From Psychrobacter sp. UBA3483 (GTDB taxonomy: Bacteria > Pseudomonadota > Gammaproteobacteria > Pseudomonadales > Moraxellaceae), in the NCBI RefSeq assembly GCF_002377905.1, contig NZ_DFQS01000050.1:81370-145369 (forward strand): a DNA stretch of 64,000 nt, written 5' to 3'. Position 1 is the first letter of the stretch; every line of letters starts with the position of its first letter. The position numbers and the translations under genes were made by a program. This document shows, in pieces, positions 17,283 through 26,833 of this stretch. The notes below the pieces were generated by a model, which did not search any database, was not told where the DNA came from, and worked only from the letters and a program-made list of their open reading frames with translations.

Positions 17283-19064
17283 TTATTCTAACCCTTCCAT
17301 CTTACGCAATTCTTTACGCAGGATTTTGCCGACGTTTGATTTTGGTAATTCATCAACGAACTGGATATGACGCGGACGCTTATAACCGGTTAATTGCTTT
17401 TTGCCAAATTCAATCAGCTCTTGCTCGGTTACCTCGCCTTTTTTGACCACAAACAGCTTAGGATCTTCGCCGCGCTCGTCATTAGGAATACCGATAGCGC
17501 CGCATTCTACCACATTTGGATGCTCACTCATGGCCTCTTCGATTTCATTTGGATAAACGTTAAAGCCTGACACCAAAATCATGTCTTTTTTGCGATCAAC
17601 GATTTTTATAAAGCCTTTTTCGTCCATGATACCGATATCGCCCGTTTTCAAAAAACCATTTGCGGTAAAGGTTTCAGCCGTTTCTTGTGGACGATTTTGA
17701 TAGCCAATCATGACTTGAGGCCCTTTGACACAGATTTCGCCGCGATCACCGAGTGCAACTTCATTTTCATCATCATCGATTAAAATAATGTCGGTGCTAG
17801 AGGCAGGAATACCGATTTTACCGGTAAACTCAGAGATAGTCATGGGGTTAAAGGCCACCACAGGTGAGGTTTCAGACAAGCCGTAACCCTCGACAATAGG
17901 TAAACCGGTGATTTTATGCCACTCTTTTGCCACGCTTGGCAAGACCGACATACCGCCGCCAATCGAGGCTTTCAGATTAGAGAAATCTAAATCGGCAAAG
18001 CCTTCTTTATGTACTAAACCGTTAAATAAAGTATTTACTGCAGGGATAAATGCCGGTTTATATTTACCCATCTCTTTAATCAAACCGTCTAAATCACGTG
18101 GATTTGGAATCAGCAGACCAGCATAACCTTGGTACATACCGTACATACCACAAACCATAAACGAGAACACATGGTATAGCGGTAGTGCGGTCAAAATCAC
18201 ATCGTTAGCATCGACATCATCATCGAAAGCACTGTTCATCAGGACACTGATTTGGAGCATATTGGCGACTAAGTTGCCATGTGACAACATCGCGCCTTTG
18301 GCAACACCGGTGGTACCGCCCGTATATTGCAACAAGGCCACATCGCTTAAGTTTAAATCAGGACGCTTATACTTGCTCGCTGAGATAGCATTTAACGCCT
18401 GTTTGAAGCTTGTGCTACCAGGCAAGCGGTAGGCCGGAATCATCTTTTTCACGTGGCGCGCAACAAGATTGACGACGGTGCCTTTGACCAAACCAAGCAT
18501 ATCGCCCAATTTACAGACGATAACGTGCTGCACTTGACCTTTGTCTTCGGCTTCTTGGTAAGTTTTGGCAAAATTCTCAACGATAAATAACGCTTTGGCA
18601 CCGCTATCGTTTAGCTGATGCGACAACTCGCGACTGGTATATAGCGGGTTGACGTTGACCAAAATCATGCCAGCGCGGATGATACCGAGCATCACAATAG
18701 GATACTGCAAGATGTTGGGCATCATAACGGCAACTTTGTCACCTTTGACCAATCCTAATGACTGCAAATAACTGGCGATTTGGCGGCTGTATAAATCTAA
18801 CTGCTTAAAGGTGATTGACGAACCCATGCAAATATAAGCAGGTTTTTGCCCATAACGGCTAAAATTACGTTCGAACACTTCCAGTAAAGACGTATTGTCT
18901 TCTGGCATATCGATGGTTGCATTGATGCCATAACGCTCATACGCGCCTAACCACGGACTGTCGCTGTCTATCGTCGGCATGGTAGGAAAGGTATTTTCAA
19001 CCATTGATTGGTTATCTGCCGCAGCGTTATGGTTTTTGGCTTCTTTATTGGTACTGTCCGTCAT
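17283..19064 (-). CDS. fadD: long-chain fatty acid--CoA ligase (paralog 1)
   Basis: 593 residues. An ANL-superfamily enzyme that activates fatty acids to acyl-CoA with ATP, feeding beta-oxidation or phospholipid synthesis. Motifs in order: the P-loop-like LLQYTGGTTGVAKGAMLSHGN near residue 235-255, EGYGLSETSPV around 400, GFLKTGDIGIMDEKGF near 480 with the conserved TGD, and DRKKDMILVSGFNVYPNEIEE near 500 (the FadD signature). The C-terminal lysine is in PKSNVGKILRKELR. An extra N-terminal 30 residues, polar, precede the domain. AGGG lies ten bases before the ATG. It is about 480 bases downstream of a close paralog, and a terminator lies between them. Confidence 0.93.
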   Translation of the reverse strand: MTDSTNKEAKNHNAAADNQSMVENTFPTMPTIDSDSPWLGAYERYGINATIDMPEDNTSLLEVFERNFSRYGQKPAYICMGSSITFKQLDLYSRQIASYLQSLGLVKGDKVAVMMPNILQYPIVMLGIIRAGMILVNVNPLYTSRELSHQLNDSGAKALFIVENFAKTYQEAEDKGQVQHVIVCKLGDMLGLVKGTVVNLVARHVKKMIPAYRLPGSTSFKQALNAISASKYKRPDLNLSDVALLQYTGGTTGVAKGAMLSHGNLVANMLQISVLMNSAFDDDVDANDVILTALPLYHVFSFMVCGMYGMYQGYAGLLIPNPRDLDGLIKEMGKYKPAFIPAVNTLFNGLVHKEGFADLDFSNLKASIGGGMSVLPSVAKEWHKITGLPIVEGYGLSETSPVVAFNPMTISEFTGKIGIPASSTDIILIDDDENEVALGDRGEICVKGPQVMIGYQNRPQETAETFTANGFLKTGDIGIMDEKGFIKIVDRKKDMILVSGFNVYPNEIEEAMSEHPNVVECGAIGIPNDERGEDPKLFVVKKGEVTEQELIEFGKKQLTGYKRPRHIQFVDELPKSNVGKILRKELRKMEGLE

Positions 19065-19399
19065 AATCTTCCCTAAATATTACTGTTAGTAAGTTGCTAT
19101 TAAAATTTATTAAATAGAATCACCGTGGTTTACAATCACTTATTTATAAAAGCAAAAACTTGTGAATAAGAAGTCTTATGACATAAGAAACTGCTTATTC
19201 AAGAGAATTTGCCATTCACAAACTTTTAAGTTAAAAATCCCTAGTCATATAAAGCCATGCCCGAGGGTGTTCATGATGATAATTTGCTACGTTTATCGTC
19301 AAATACAAAGGTTAAGTAAAAAATCTATGGGCAAGAACTATAGCAGTTTTGCGCCCAGTTCTCTATGAATACTAGCAAACCCTCATAGAAAAACAAAAA

Positions 19400-19436
19400 A
19401 AATGATAAGGTCATTTGCATAAGACCTTATCATCTT
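19400..19436 (-). terminator. rho-independent terminator of the upstream fadD paralog
   Basis: Minus strand ATGATAAGGTC and GACCTTATCAT form a perfect 11-base-pair stem followed by eight T. It ends transcription of the 19548-21275 gene, so the other paralog needs its own promoter in 19065-19399, where I see no clear hexamers. Confidence 0.93.
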
Positions 19437-19547
19437 TCACTATTAGCCTATCAAATATCAAGATGTTTTTATCAATGCTCAGTATTGATAAATCGCTATA
19501 AAAAGCCCGCTAAATTTGGTATTGGACTGTTTATGATATGAGACGGT

Positions 19548-21275
19548 TTAAGCGTGTTTATTCTCTTCAAAAGCGCGTAAGTCTTTATGTAAAATCTTAC
19601 CGACGTTAGATTTTGGCAGCTCGTCGATAAATTCAACATAACGAGGACGCTTATAACCGGTGAGGTTTTCTTTGGCATAAGCAAGTACTTCCTCTTTAGT
19701 CAGGCTGTCATCACTACGTACGACAAAAATCTTCGGCACTTCGCCGCTCTTTTCGTCATCGATACCGATAACGCCGCATTCCAAAATCTTTGGATGACCA
19801 GACATCACATCTTCCACTTCGTTTGGATAAACGTTAAAGCCTGAAACCAAAATCATATTCTTTTTGCGATCGACAATTTTAAAGTAGCCTTCTTCATCCA
19901 TCACGCCGATATCGCCGGTACGGAAATAGCCATCAGCCGTCATGACCTCAGCCGTCGCATCTTCGCGTTTCCAGTAGCCTTTCATGACCTGCGGACCACG
20001 AACACAGATTTCGCCGCGCTCGCCAATTGGCAACTCATTACCTTCTTCGTCCAAGATGGCCATGTCAGTCGCTGGCATCGGTAGACCAATATTTCCTGAG
20101 AACTTGCCGGTACCTTGCGGATTTGCCGACGCGACAGGAGATGTCTCTGATAAACCATAACCTTGCACGATAATATTGCCGGTTATTTTTTCCCACTTAG
20201 TCGCCGTGTCTTTTAATACTGCCATACCGCCGCCCATCGACATCTCAAGCTTGCTATGATCCAACGCTTGAAATGCTTCGCTATTGGCAAGCGCATTAAA
20301 TAGCGTGTTGACCGCTGGGAAAAACGCCGGTGGATAGTCTTTATAAGCCTTGATCAAGCTTGCACCATCACGTGGATTTGGTACCAGCAGACCGATACAA
20401 CCACTGTATAAACCGTACATACCGCAAACGGTAAATGAGAAAATATGATACAGCGGCAAGGCCGTCATAATAACCGGCTGCTCGTTACGCTCTTGGAATT
20501 TATCAAACGCATCGCCAAGATAAGTGTCACATTGAATAAGGTTGGCGACCAAGTTGCCATGCGTCAGCATCGCGCCTTTGGCAACACCTGTGGTGCCACC
20601 GGTATATTGTAGTACCGCTACATCATCAAGACCAATATTGGTTGGGCGTTTATAATTTTTGGCAGATAATTTATTGAGCGCTTTTTTAAAGTTTACGCTA
20701 CCGTTAACTTTATAATCAGGGACCAATTTTTTGACGTGGCGCACGACCGCATTCACAATAAAGCCTTTTAGCGGGCTCATCAAATCGCCCATCGAGGTAA
20801 TGACAACATGATCAACCAAGTCTTTACCGATGTCTTGATAGGTTTTGGCAAAGTTTTCTAGGATAAACAGCACTTTGGTATCAGAGTCTTTTAACTGATG
20901 TTCAAGCTCTTTGGTGGTATAAAGTGGATTGACATTGACCAAGGTCATGCCAGCGCGTAGCACCCCTAGTACAGCGACCGGTAGCTGCAAGATATTGGGC
21001 ATCATAACCGCTACTTTATCGCCCTTTTGTAGGCCAAGCGACTGCAGGTAAGCGGCAATTTGTTTGCTATAACGGTCTAAATCTTCATAAGAAAGCTTCA
21101 CATCCATGCACACAAAAGCGGTACGACCTGCATGGGTAACGAAATTCTGTTCGAGGATATCAATCAAAGAAGTATTGGCGGGCGGCATATCAATGTCGTA
21201 TTGGATGCCAAGTTTTTCGTAAGTTTTTACCCACGGTTTGTCATCACGACGAATTACGTTACCTTGATTTTCCAT
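19548..21275 (-). CDS. fadD: long-chain fatty acid--CoA ligase (paralog 2)
   Basis: 575 residues, same family and reaction as the gene downstream. Motifs: VLQYTGGTTGVAKGAMLTHGN, QGYGLSETSPVASANP, GYFRTGDIGVMDEEGY, DRKKNMILVSGFNVYPNEVED and the catalytic lysine region PKSNVGKILHKDLR. It shares long identical blocks with paralog 1 (for example DKVAVMMPNILQ and LVNVNPLYT) and differs in the N-terminus and the substrate-pocket region, so chain-length preference may differ; this is inference. Tandem fadD1-fadD2 genes are known in Pseudomonas. The ATG has GGAG ten bases upstream. Confidence 0.93.
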   Translation of the reverse strand: MENQGNVIRRDDKPWVKTYEKLGIQYDIDMPPANTSLIDILEQNFVTHAGRTAFVCMDVKLSYEDLDRYSKQIAAYLQSLGLQKGDKVAVMMPNILQLPVAVLGVLRAGMTLVNVNPLYTTKELEHQLKDSDTKVLFILENFAKTYQDIGKDLVDHVVITSMGDLMSPLKGFIVNAVVRHVKKLVPDYKVNGSVNFKKALNKLSAKNYKRPTNIGLDDVAVLQYTGGTTGVAKGAMLTHGNLVANLIQCDTYLGDAFDKFQERNEQPVIMTALPLYHIFSFTVCGMYGLYSGCIGLLVPNPRDGASLIKAYKDYPPAFFPAVNTLFNALANSEAFQALDHSKLEMSMGGGMAVLKDTATKWEKITGNIIVQGYGLSETSPVASANPQGTGKFSGNIGLPMPATDMAILDEEGNELPIGERGEICVRGPQVMKGYWKREDATAEVMTADGYFRTGDIGVMDEEGYFKIVDRKKNMILVSGFNVYPNEVEDVMSGHPKILECGVIGIDDEKSGEVPKIFVVRSDDSLTKEEVLAYAKENLTGYKRPRYVEFIDELPKSNVGKILHKDLRAFEENKHA

Positions 21276-21875
21276 AATCTTACTGCTCCTAATAATAGTG
21301 TGCTGGTATCAATCCATTCCTAACCCAAAAGGTCAAACATACCAAATATCGCCGTACAGCCAACCATTGATATAACACAAGTAATGGTGGGCAGCTGACG
21401 ATATAAAATATGGCGAAGGATCAACAATATAGCGGTAAATAGCCCTTTGTTGATAACATACACACTTTATACAAACTACTCAATACAAAAGATTGAAACT
21501 TGAGTTCTTAAACTTACTTGACGGTGTATATATTCATTAAAATCAGTAACTTAAATACCAATACCCGCTACAATAGCCACTTTTTTTATAATAGATATTT
21601 GTTTGTTATTAGTAAATTCGTCATTTTTATCGTTATTTATCGAAATTTTTAAAACTATAAATCCGTCGCGTTGCTATTATTTGCTAAACACCTCATGCTA
21701 AACATCTTAGAGTAAGAATGTTATATCAAGCGCGTCACGACCTGTCGTCTATTCTGACTTATGCCTTTTTAATTCTGCCAATATCCTTTACGATAGCACT
21801 ATCTTATTGCTCCCTATTTTATCGATATACACTTATTAAAAACCTTTTTTAAGAATCAAAAGCGAACCCTATTTT
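21276..21875. other. 600-base divergent interval between fadD and parC
   Basis: AT-rich. It must carry the promoters for parC (plus) and fadD (minus). A TATAAT at 21587-21592 on the plus strand has no good -35 partner. No gene or repeat was found. Confidence 0.4.
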
Positions 21876-24197
21876 ATGTCCGATGTTATTGATCATACGA
21901 TTGACCCTATTATCCCCAATGAACCGATGGATACCCGCTCCGTGGCGGAATTCACCGAGCAAGCTTATCTTAACTATGCCATGTACGTCATCATGGATCG
22001 CGCGTTGCCCAATATCGCCGACGGTCTAAAACCCGTACAGCGCCGTATCGTTTATGCGATGAGTGAGCTTGGCTTGAAATCGACCGCTAAAGCCAAAAAA
22101 TCAGCGCGTACGGTCGGTGACGTCTTGGGTAAATATCATCCGCATGGCGATAGTGCCTGTTATGAGGCGATGGTGCTGATGGCACAGCCGTTTAGTTATC
22201 GCTATCCGCTGATTACCGGTCAAGGCAACTGGGGCAGTCCTGATGATCCCAAATCCTTTGCTGCCATGCGTTATACCGAAGCCAAAATGTCGGCTTATGC
22301 CAATACCTTGCTTGCTGAGCTTGGTCAAGGCACGGTCGATTGGCAAGATAACTTCGATGGCACCATGCAAGAGCCGGTCACCCTGCCCGCGCGCTTGCCC
22401 AATATTTTATTGAATGGTACAACGGGTATCGCCGTCGGTATGGCAACCGATATTCCGCCGCATAACCTTAATGAAGTAGTACGCGCCGCTATTCGTCTGC
22501 TAAAAAATCCTGAGCTATCGGTTAAACAATTAACCCAATCGATACCAGCGCCTGACTTGCCAACGCCTGCTGAAATCATCACCAGTAAAAAAGACTTACA
22601 GGCGATGTATGAAAGCGGTCGTGGCAGTTATAAAATGCGCGCCACTTTCCATATTGATCCCAAAGAGAAAAATCTCGTCATCATCGACGCGCTTCCTTAT
22701 CAAGTGTCAGGCAATAAGATTCAAGAGCAAATCGCTAAACTCATGATGGATAAAAAGCTGCCATGGGTGATTGATATCCATGACGAATCAGACCACGAAA
22801 ACGCTTGCCGTATCGTGCTTGAACTACGTTCATCGCGCGTCGATGTCGAACGTGTCATGAGTCATTTATTTGCCAGTACTGACCTTGAGAGCAATTACCG
22901 CGTCAACATGAATATGATTGGTTTAAATGGTAAGCCGCAGGTCAAAAACCTCAAAGAAATTCTAGAAGAATGGCTCGTCTGTCGCCGCTCAGTGGTCACG
23001 CGCCGTCTGCAATATCGCCTCGATAAAATTGATAAACGCTTGCATATTCTCGCAGGTTTACTAATTGCCTATCTGAATATCGATGAAGTCATTCGTATCA
23101 TTCGTGAAGAAGACGATCCAAAATTATCATTGATGCAAGGCTATGATCTGACTGAAATCCAAGCCAATGCTATCTTGGATATTCGTCTGCGCCAGCTGGC
23201 AAGACTAGAAGAGATTGAGCTGCGCCGCGAGCAAGATGAGCTGGCTGCCGAACGTGCCATCATTCAAGAATACTTGAACAATCCAGACAGCCTGACCAAT
23301 CTGATGATTGACGAGCTTAGCGCCGACATGAAGGAACACGGCAACGAGCGCGTATCGCAATTAGCAGAACGCGAGGAAGCGCAAGCACTCAAAGAGTCTG
23401 ACCTCGTACCAAGCGAGCCTGTCACCGCTATCTTATCGAAAGCGGGCTGGATTCGCGCTGCCAAAGGTCACGACGTCGATGCTGCTGGCATGACTTATCG
23501 CTCAGGTGATAGCTATCAAGCGCATGTACGTGCTAAATCCAATGAAAGAATTTACGTACTCGACAGCACTGGGCGCAGCTATAGTATCGACGCCCATAGC
23601 CTCGCCTCGGCTCGTGGTCAAGGCGATCCGCTGACCAGCGTACTCAAACCCCCAGCAGGCGCCAGCTTTGAGCAGCTATTAACGGGCGATAATAACCAAC
23701 GTATCATTCTCGCAAGTTCAGCAGGTTATGGTTTTATCAACACCATCGGTAATCTAGATAGCAATCAAAAAGCGGGGAAAAACATCATCAACTTAGCAAC
23801 TGATAGCCGCTTGCTACCTGTTGCGCGGATCGATGCGCCAGCGGATATGACTGCCAATGCTAATAATGAGAATGCCGAAGATGAAAGCAACAATGTAAGT
23901 GCGACGCCTGATCATCTCGCTGTCGTAACCAATGCGGGCTATCTATTGATATTTGCTCTTGATGACTTGCCTGAACAGGCTCGTGGTAAGGGTAATAAGC
24001 TGATCAAATTAAAAGACGGTGAAGAGGTGCTTGCTATCACGCCACTTAGTCAGCAAGACAGCCTAGTCATCACTGCTGGTAAACGTCATGTGACGCTAAA
24101 ACCAAATGATTTGGCTAATTATACCGGCACTCGCGGTAATCGCGGCGGGCAGTTGCCAAGAGGCTTTCAGAATGTGACGAGTGTTGAGATTGGTTAA
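21876..24197 (+). CDS. parC: DNA topoisomerase IV subunit A
   Basis: 773 residues. The cleavage and religation subunit that decatenates daughter chromosomes, working with ParE. The catalytic tyrosine is Tyr133 in AAMRYTEAKMS. The quinolone-determining region reads GKYHPHGDSACYEAMV, with Ser93 and Glu97 at the positions of E. coli Ser80 and Glu84, that is, the susceptible form. The winged-helix, tower and coiled-coil regions follow, then a C-terminal beta-pinwheel (about 500-773), interrupted near residue 655-670 by an acidic Asn/Glu-rich insertion. Alone in its operon, closed by a terminator at 24255. The length is close to E. coli ParC (752), and it lacks the GyrA-box-type tail, which supports parC over gyrA. 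Confidence 0.95.
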   Translation: MSDVIDHTIDPIIPNEPMDTRSVAEFTEQAYLNYAMYVIMDRALPNIADGLKPVQRRIVYAMSELGLKSTAKAKKSARTVGDVLGKYHPHGDSACYEAMVLMAQPFSYRYPLITGQGNWGSPDDPKSFAAMRYTEAKMSAYANTLLAELGQGTVDWQDNFDGTMQEPVTLPARLPNILLNGTTGIAVGMATDIPPHNLNEVVRAAIRLLKNPELSVKQLTQSIPAPDLPTPAEIITSKKDLQAMYESGRGSYKMRATFHIDPKEKNLVIIDALPYQVSGNKIQEQIAKLMMDKKLPWVIDIHDESDHENACRIVLELRSSRVDVERVMSHLFASTDLESNYRVNMNMIGLNGKPQVKNLKEILEEWLVCRRSVVTRRLQYRLDKIDKRLHILAGLLIAYLNIDEVIRIIREEDDPKLSLMQGYDLTEIQANAILDIRLRQLARLEEIELRREQDELAAERAIIQEYLNNPDSLTNLMIDELSADMKEHGNERVSQLAEREEAQALKESDLVPSEPVTAILSKAGWIRAAKGHDVDAAGMTYRSGDSYQAHVRAKSNERIYVLDSTGRSYSIDAHSLASARGQGDPLTSVLKPPAGASFEQLLTGDNNQRIILASSAGYGFINTIGNLDSNQKAGKNIINLATDSRLLPVARIDAPADMTANANNENAEDESNNVSATPDHLAVVTNAGYLLIFALDDLPEQARGKGNKLIKLKDGEEVLAITPLSQQDSLVITAGKRHVTLKPNDLANYTGTRGNRGGQLPRGFQNVTSVEIG

Positions 24198-24254
24198 TAA
24201 TAGCTATGCTTGGCATACTAGTCTTTAACATTTAAAGCTTAAAATACTTTTAAC

Positions 24255-24293
24255 AAAAAGCCGCTTATACACAAGGTATAAGGGGCTTTTTTA
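24255..24293 (+). terminator. rho-independent terminator of parC
   Basis: AAAAAGCC-GC-TTATAC pairs with GTATAAG-GGGCTTTTTT around ACAAG; T-run follows. Confidence 0.88.
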
Positions 24294-24339
24294 GGCAAGC
24301 TAAAACAGAGGACAATTATGGTCAAAAAACATTACTCAT

Positions 24340-24882
24340 CTAAAAATTGTTGGATTCGGTATCTGCAAAAACTGCTGTCAAAAAGCTTTCAATCTGAGTA
24401 CTTGTCATTAGATAGGGATTATAGTCAGAACCTGCTGAGAAGCTTTTTAAGGCATATTCTTTATCTTCAGCGCTTGATGTTAGATATTTAACTAAAAACC
24501 CATTCCATTGCCGCGATTCAATTTCCTCTATATTAACAATATTAGGGGAAATGGTTGAATGCTTGTCCAGTATTTTCCCTAAGGCAATATTGATAGCAGA
24601 CCTTGTGCTTTGAAAACTTTGAACGAAATAACCTTCGCTAATGACCAAAGCGGAAACGATATTGTCTTCTTCAAAATATCTTCGCCAATACTCATATGCA
24701 CGAGTCAGCTCGATTCCCGAATCTAGGTCAATATTTTTGGCGACATATTCATGTTGATAAGAATATGCTCGCCATTTCTTTTTTTCTCTTCGAGGGTATG
24801 ACCTGTCATTATGTGCATAAGGAACCTTATGGATAAAAAGCTTGTTTAAGCTAAGATACACTTTATTATAAAAAATAATCAA
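24340..24882 (-). CDS. unrecognised protein, start uncertain, possibly decayed
   Basis: Up to 180 residues, not recognised. Mixed alpha/beta composition with aromatic-rich segments (ELTRAYEYWRRYFEEDNI, SEGYFVQSFQSTRSAINIALGKIL, RQWNGFLVKYLTSSAEDKEYAL); no membrane helix or known motif. The frame has no ATG near its 5' end: the only candidates are a TTG at 24882 and a GTG at 24861, neither with a Shine-Dalgarno. An ATG just upstream is in another frame and stops after five codons. A TATAAT-like box (24870-24865) lies inside the annotated start. The sequence is more AT-rich than its neighbours. It may be a horizontally acquired gene or the 3' remnant of a longer one. Confidence 0.45.
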   Translation of the reverse strand: MIIFYNKVYLSLNKLFIHKVPYAHNDRSYPRREKKKWRAYSYQHEYVAKNIDLDSGIELTRAYEYWRRYFEEDNIVSALVISEGYFVQSFQSTRSAINIALGKILDKHSTISPNIVNIEEIESRQWNGFLVKYLTSSAEDKEYALKSFSAGSDYNPYLMTSTQIESFLTAVFADTESNNF

Positions 24883-24984
24883 TAAGGTTTTTGCATTTTG
24901 ACCAATTTTCTATCACCTATCGTGATTTCTTAGGCTTGTAGCTATCGTAGATACCATCTTGTACAGCTTACTCTGACACTTGAA

Positions 24985-25773
24985 CTAACTAAATATATTG
25001 ATGCCAAAAGTATCTACAATAAACATGGTCGCACTCAATAATACACCGATGAATAAACACAGTTTCATGCCAAACGGCATATATTTAAAGGGTATTTGGG
25101 TAACACCGTATAGATGCAGGTTTTCAGCTTTGCTAATGGGATAAAACATTATCCCAGCAGCGAGCATAAACGTAAACGGTGCTAAAAAGTAAAAGTGCTT
25201 TAGTTTTGTTGGCATATCAGCAGTATACAAATTCATCGTATAGGCACTGATTAACATAATAAATAGCGCAATAAAACGACTGGCTAAACGGGACTGAGCA
25301 AATTGCTTGGCATGTCTTTGTACATCATATACCCGTTGCGTCTGTGTTTTAATGACAGGGTCTGGATAAAGTTGTTGCTGCGCTTTGATAACAGAGATTA
25401 ATCTTCCTTTCCTGACAAAGCTAATTATTGACGAGTACGCCCAATATGCTAAGCCTGCGCTCATAAGAAGCAGCCACCATGTTGCACTGGGGTTGGAGTA
25501 GGTCGCCCACACCATCAAGATGACTATGAATAATATCAATATCGTAACGAAAAACTGTAATAAATCACTTATTCGACTAGACTGCAAGCTAAACAATATA
25601 ATGCGCTTTCGAGAAGCGAATGTGGGAGACTCTGCACCTAGTGGAATATCGCCCGTAAGTTTTTGACCAATAATTCTGAATGTACCCTTTATACTGCTAT
25701 CATTTAAACCCGCTCCATAATGTAGCACCTCAAGAAGCGCATCAATGCGAGCTTGTTCTTTATTATTAAACAC
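24985..25773 (-). CDS. multi-pass membrane protein of unknown function
   Basis: 262 residues, not recognised. A soluble N-terminus of about 70 residues is followed by five predicted membrane helices: about 70-92 (FFVTILILFIVILMVWATY), 96-113, 165-185 (FIALFIMLISAYTMNLY), 192-211 and 236-256 (LCLFIGVLLSATMFIVDTF). Between helices 2 and 3 is a charged Gln/Arg-rich loop. The start is GTG 25773, with AAAGGA nine bases upstream; no better codon exists. AT-rich like the unknown gene 100 bases downstream, with which it may form an operon. Upstream of both genes lies the same 13-mer, AAAATGCAAAAAC on the minus strand. Confidence 0.6.
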   Translation of the reverse strand: MFNNKEQARIDALLEVLHYGAGLNDSSIKGTFRIIGQKLTGDIPLGAESPTFASRKRIILFSLQSSRISDLLQFFVTILILFIVILMVWATYSNPSATWWLLLMSAGLAYWAYSSIISFVRKGRLISVIKAQQQLYPDPVIKTQTQRVYDVQRHAKQFAQSRLASRFIALFIMLISAYTMNLYTADMPTKLKHFYFLAPFTFMLAAGIMFYPISKAENLHLYGVTQIPFKYMPFGMKLCLFIGVLLSATMFIVDTFGINIFS

Positions 25774-25888
25774 AATATCAATTCCTTTGAGGTCACTTCT
25801 CAGAATTTTAGGAGTAGTTTTTGCATTTTACAAGCTGCAACGTTGTTTCATTAATGAATAGAACAATTTAAGGCCCAATACTCAAATC

Positions 25889-26488
25889 CTAACCCTGCCT
25901 CAACCCCAAAATCGGAATCACTAAATCTTCCTCATCAGTCAAATGTTGCGAGAGTAAATCGGTCGCCTCCACCAAAGTCTGATGCAATTGTTCTGCCAGC
26001 ATTTTATCCTCAACCTCACTTCTCGCCAACGTATCGTTTTGCACTTGCAACTTATCAAGTAGCGCATCCAAGCGTACATGGTCGCGACCCAATATCTCAA
26101 ACCCTGCCTGTAACTGCGGATACATCCGAATAAACTCAGGGAAAAACCCCTCATCCTCGACGCCATGATGCTGATGCAATTTGAGAATGTGCATACTGAT
26201 ACGTTTGAGTAGCTGCGAGCGATATTCTGCCCAGTCGTACTCGCCAGATTGATAAGCCTCACTTATCTGTGTCAAGATACGCTGACGCTTGCGTATGTTA
26301 GTATGTACTTTTAGCCAGCCCGATGTTTTGTAAGCATAATCTGCGCTAAACCATTGATCTGGCGGTAGCTTGTTGAATAAGAACAACCAATCCGTCTCAA
26401 GCCGACTGTCAGGATGACGCGGTGATAGAATAAATAAGTCATCGTCTAAAGATTTTCGGCTAGCAGTGTTATTAGTAGATACGGGCAT
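25889..26488 (-). CDS. hemerythrin-domain protein
   Basis: 199 residues. A four-helix hemerythrin-like domain that would bind a di-iron centre, with ligand-type His and Glu at WLKVHTNIRKR, ISMHILKLHQHHGVEDEGFFPEF (HxxxE type), LGRDHVRLDALL and LSQHLTDEEDLVIPIL. Such proteins sense or bind oxygen, nitric oxide or iron; the role here is not deducible. I chose ATG 26488, which has AAGGAT seven bases upstream. The longer reading frame from a TTG at 26581 would add a hydrophobic 31-residue leader without a ribosome binding site. It stands alone. Confidence 0.8.
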   Translation of the reverse strand: MPVSTNNTASRKSLDDDLFILSPRHPDSRLETDWLFLFNKLPPDQWFSADYAYKTSGWLKVHTNIRKRQRILTQISEAYQSGEYDWAEYRSQLLKRISMHILKLHQHHGVEDEGFFPEFIRMYPQLQAGFEILGRDHVRLDALLDKLQVQNDTLARSEVEDKMLAEQLHQTLVEATDLLSQHLTDEEDLVIPILGLRQG

Positions 26489-26833
26489 TATATTATCCTT
26501 ATCGCACAGTTTCGCATTGTATGAATTTATTAATAATACTAAACCTAGTAAACATGGTGTTAAAGGTTTATATAAAGCCAAAAGGAAAAAAAATCAACCG
26601 TTTACGGGCTAGCGCGTTTTAAATAGGCAAGGCAAAAAACGAATTAAAAAGGTTACATAAATGAGCCACAACCACTCTATTGCTGTATTTTTAGCCCTAT
26701 AAAATGGATACTTACTCATAAATCCAAACAACATTATTAGTACTAAACCTTAAAATTATTCAGCAAATCTCAACGACTCTGAACACTTGCTTTAAACACC
26801 TAAATAGTCGTTTTTCAAATATAAAGGATACTC
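26489..26833. other. divergent interval between the hemerythrin and HAD genes
   Basis: AT-rich. It contains a 13-codon frame from ATG 26661 with AAAGG upstream, too short to call a gene. No clear promoter was seen. Confidence 0.35.

Noticed and set aside
19162..19368. 68-codon open frame between the two fadD genes
   Set aside because: No ribosome binding site, unusual start, and no domain; composition matches non-coding sequence.
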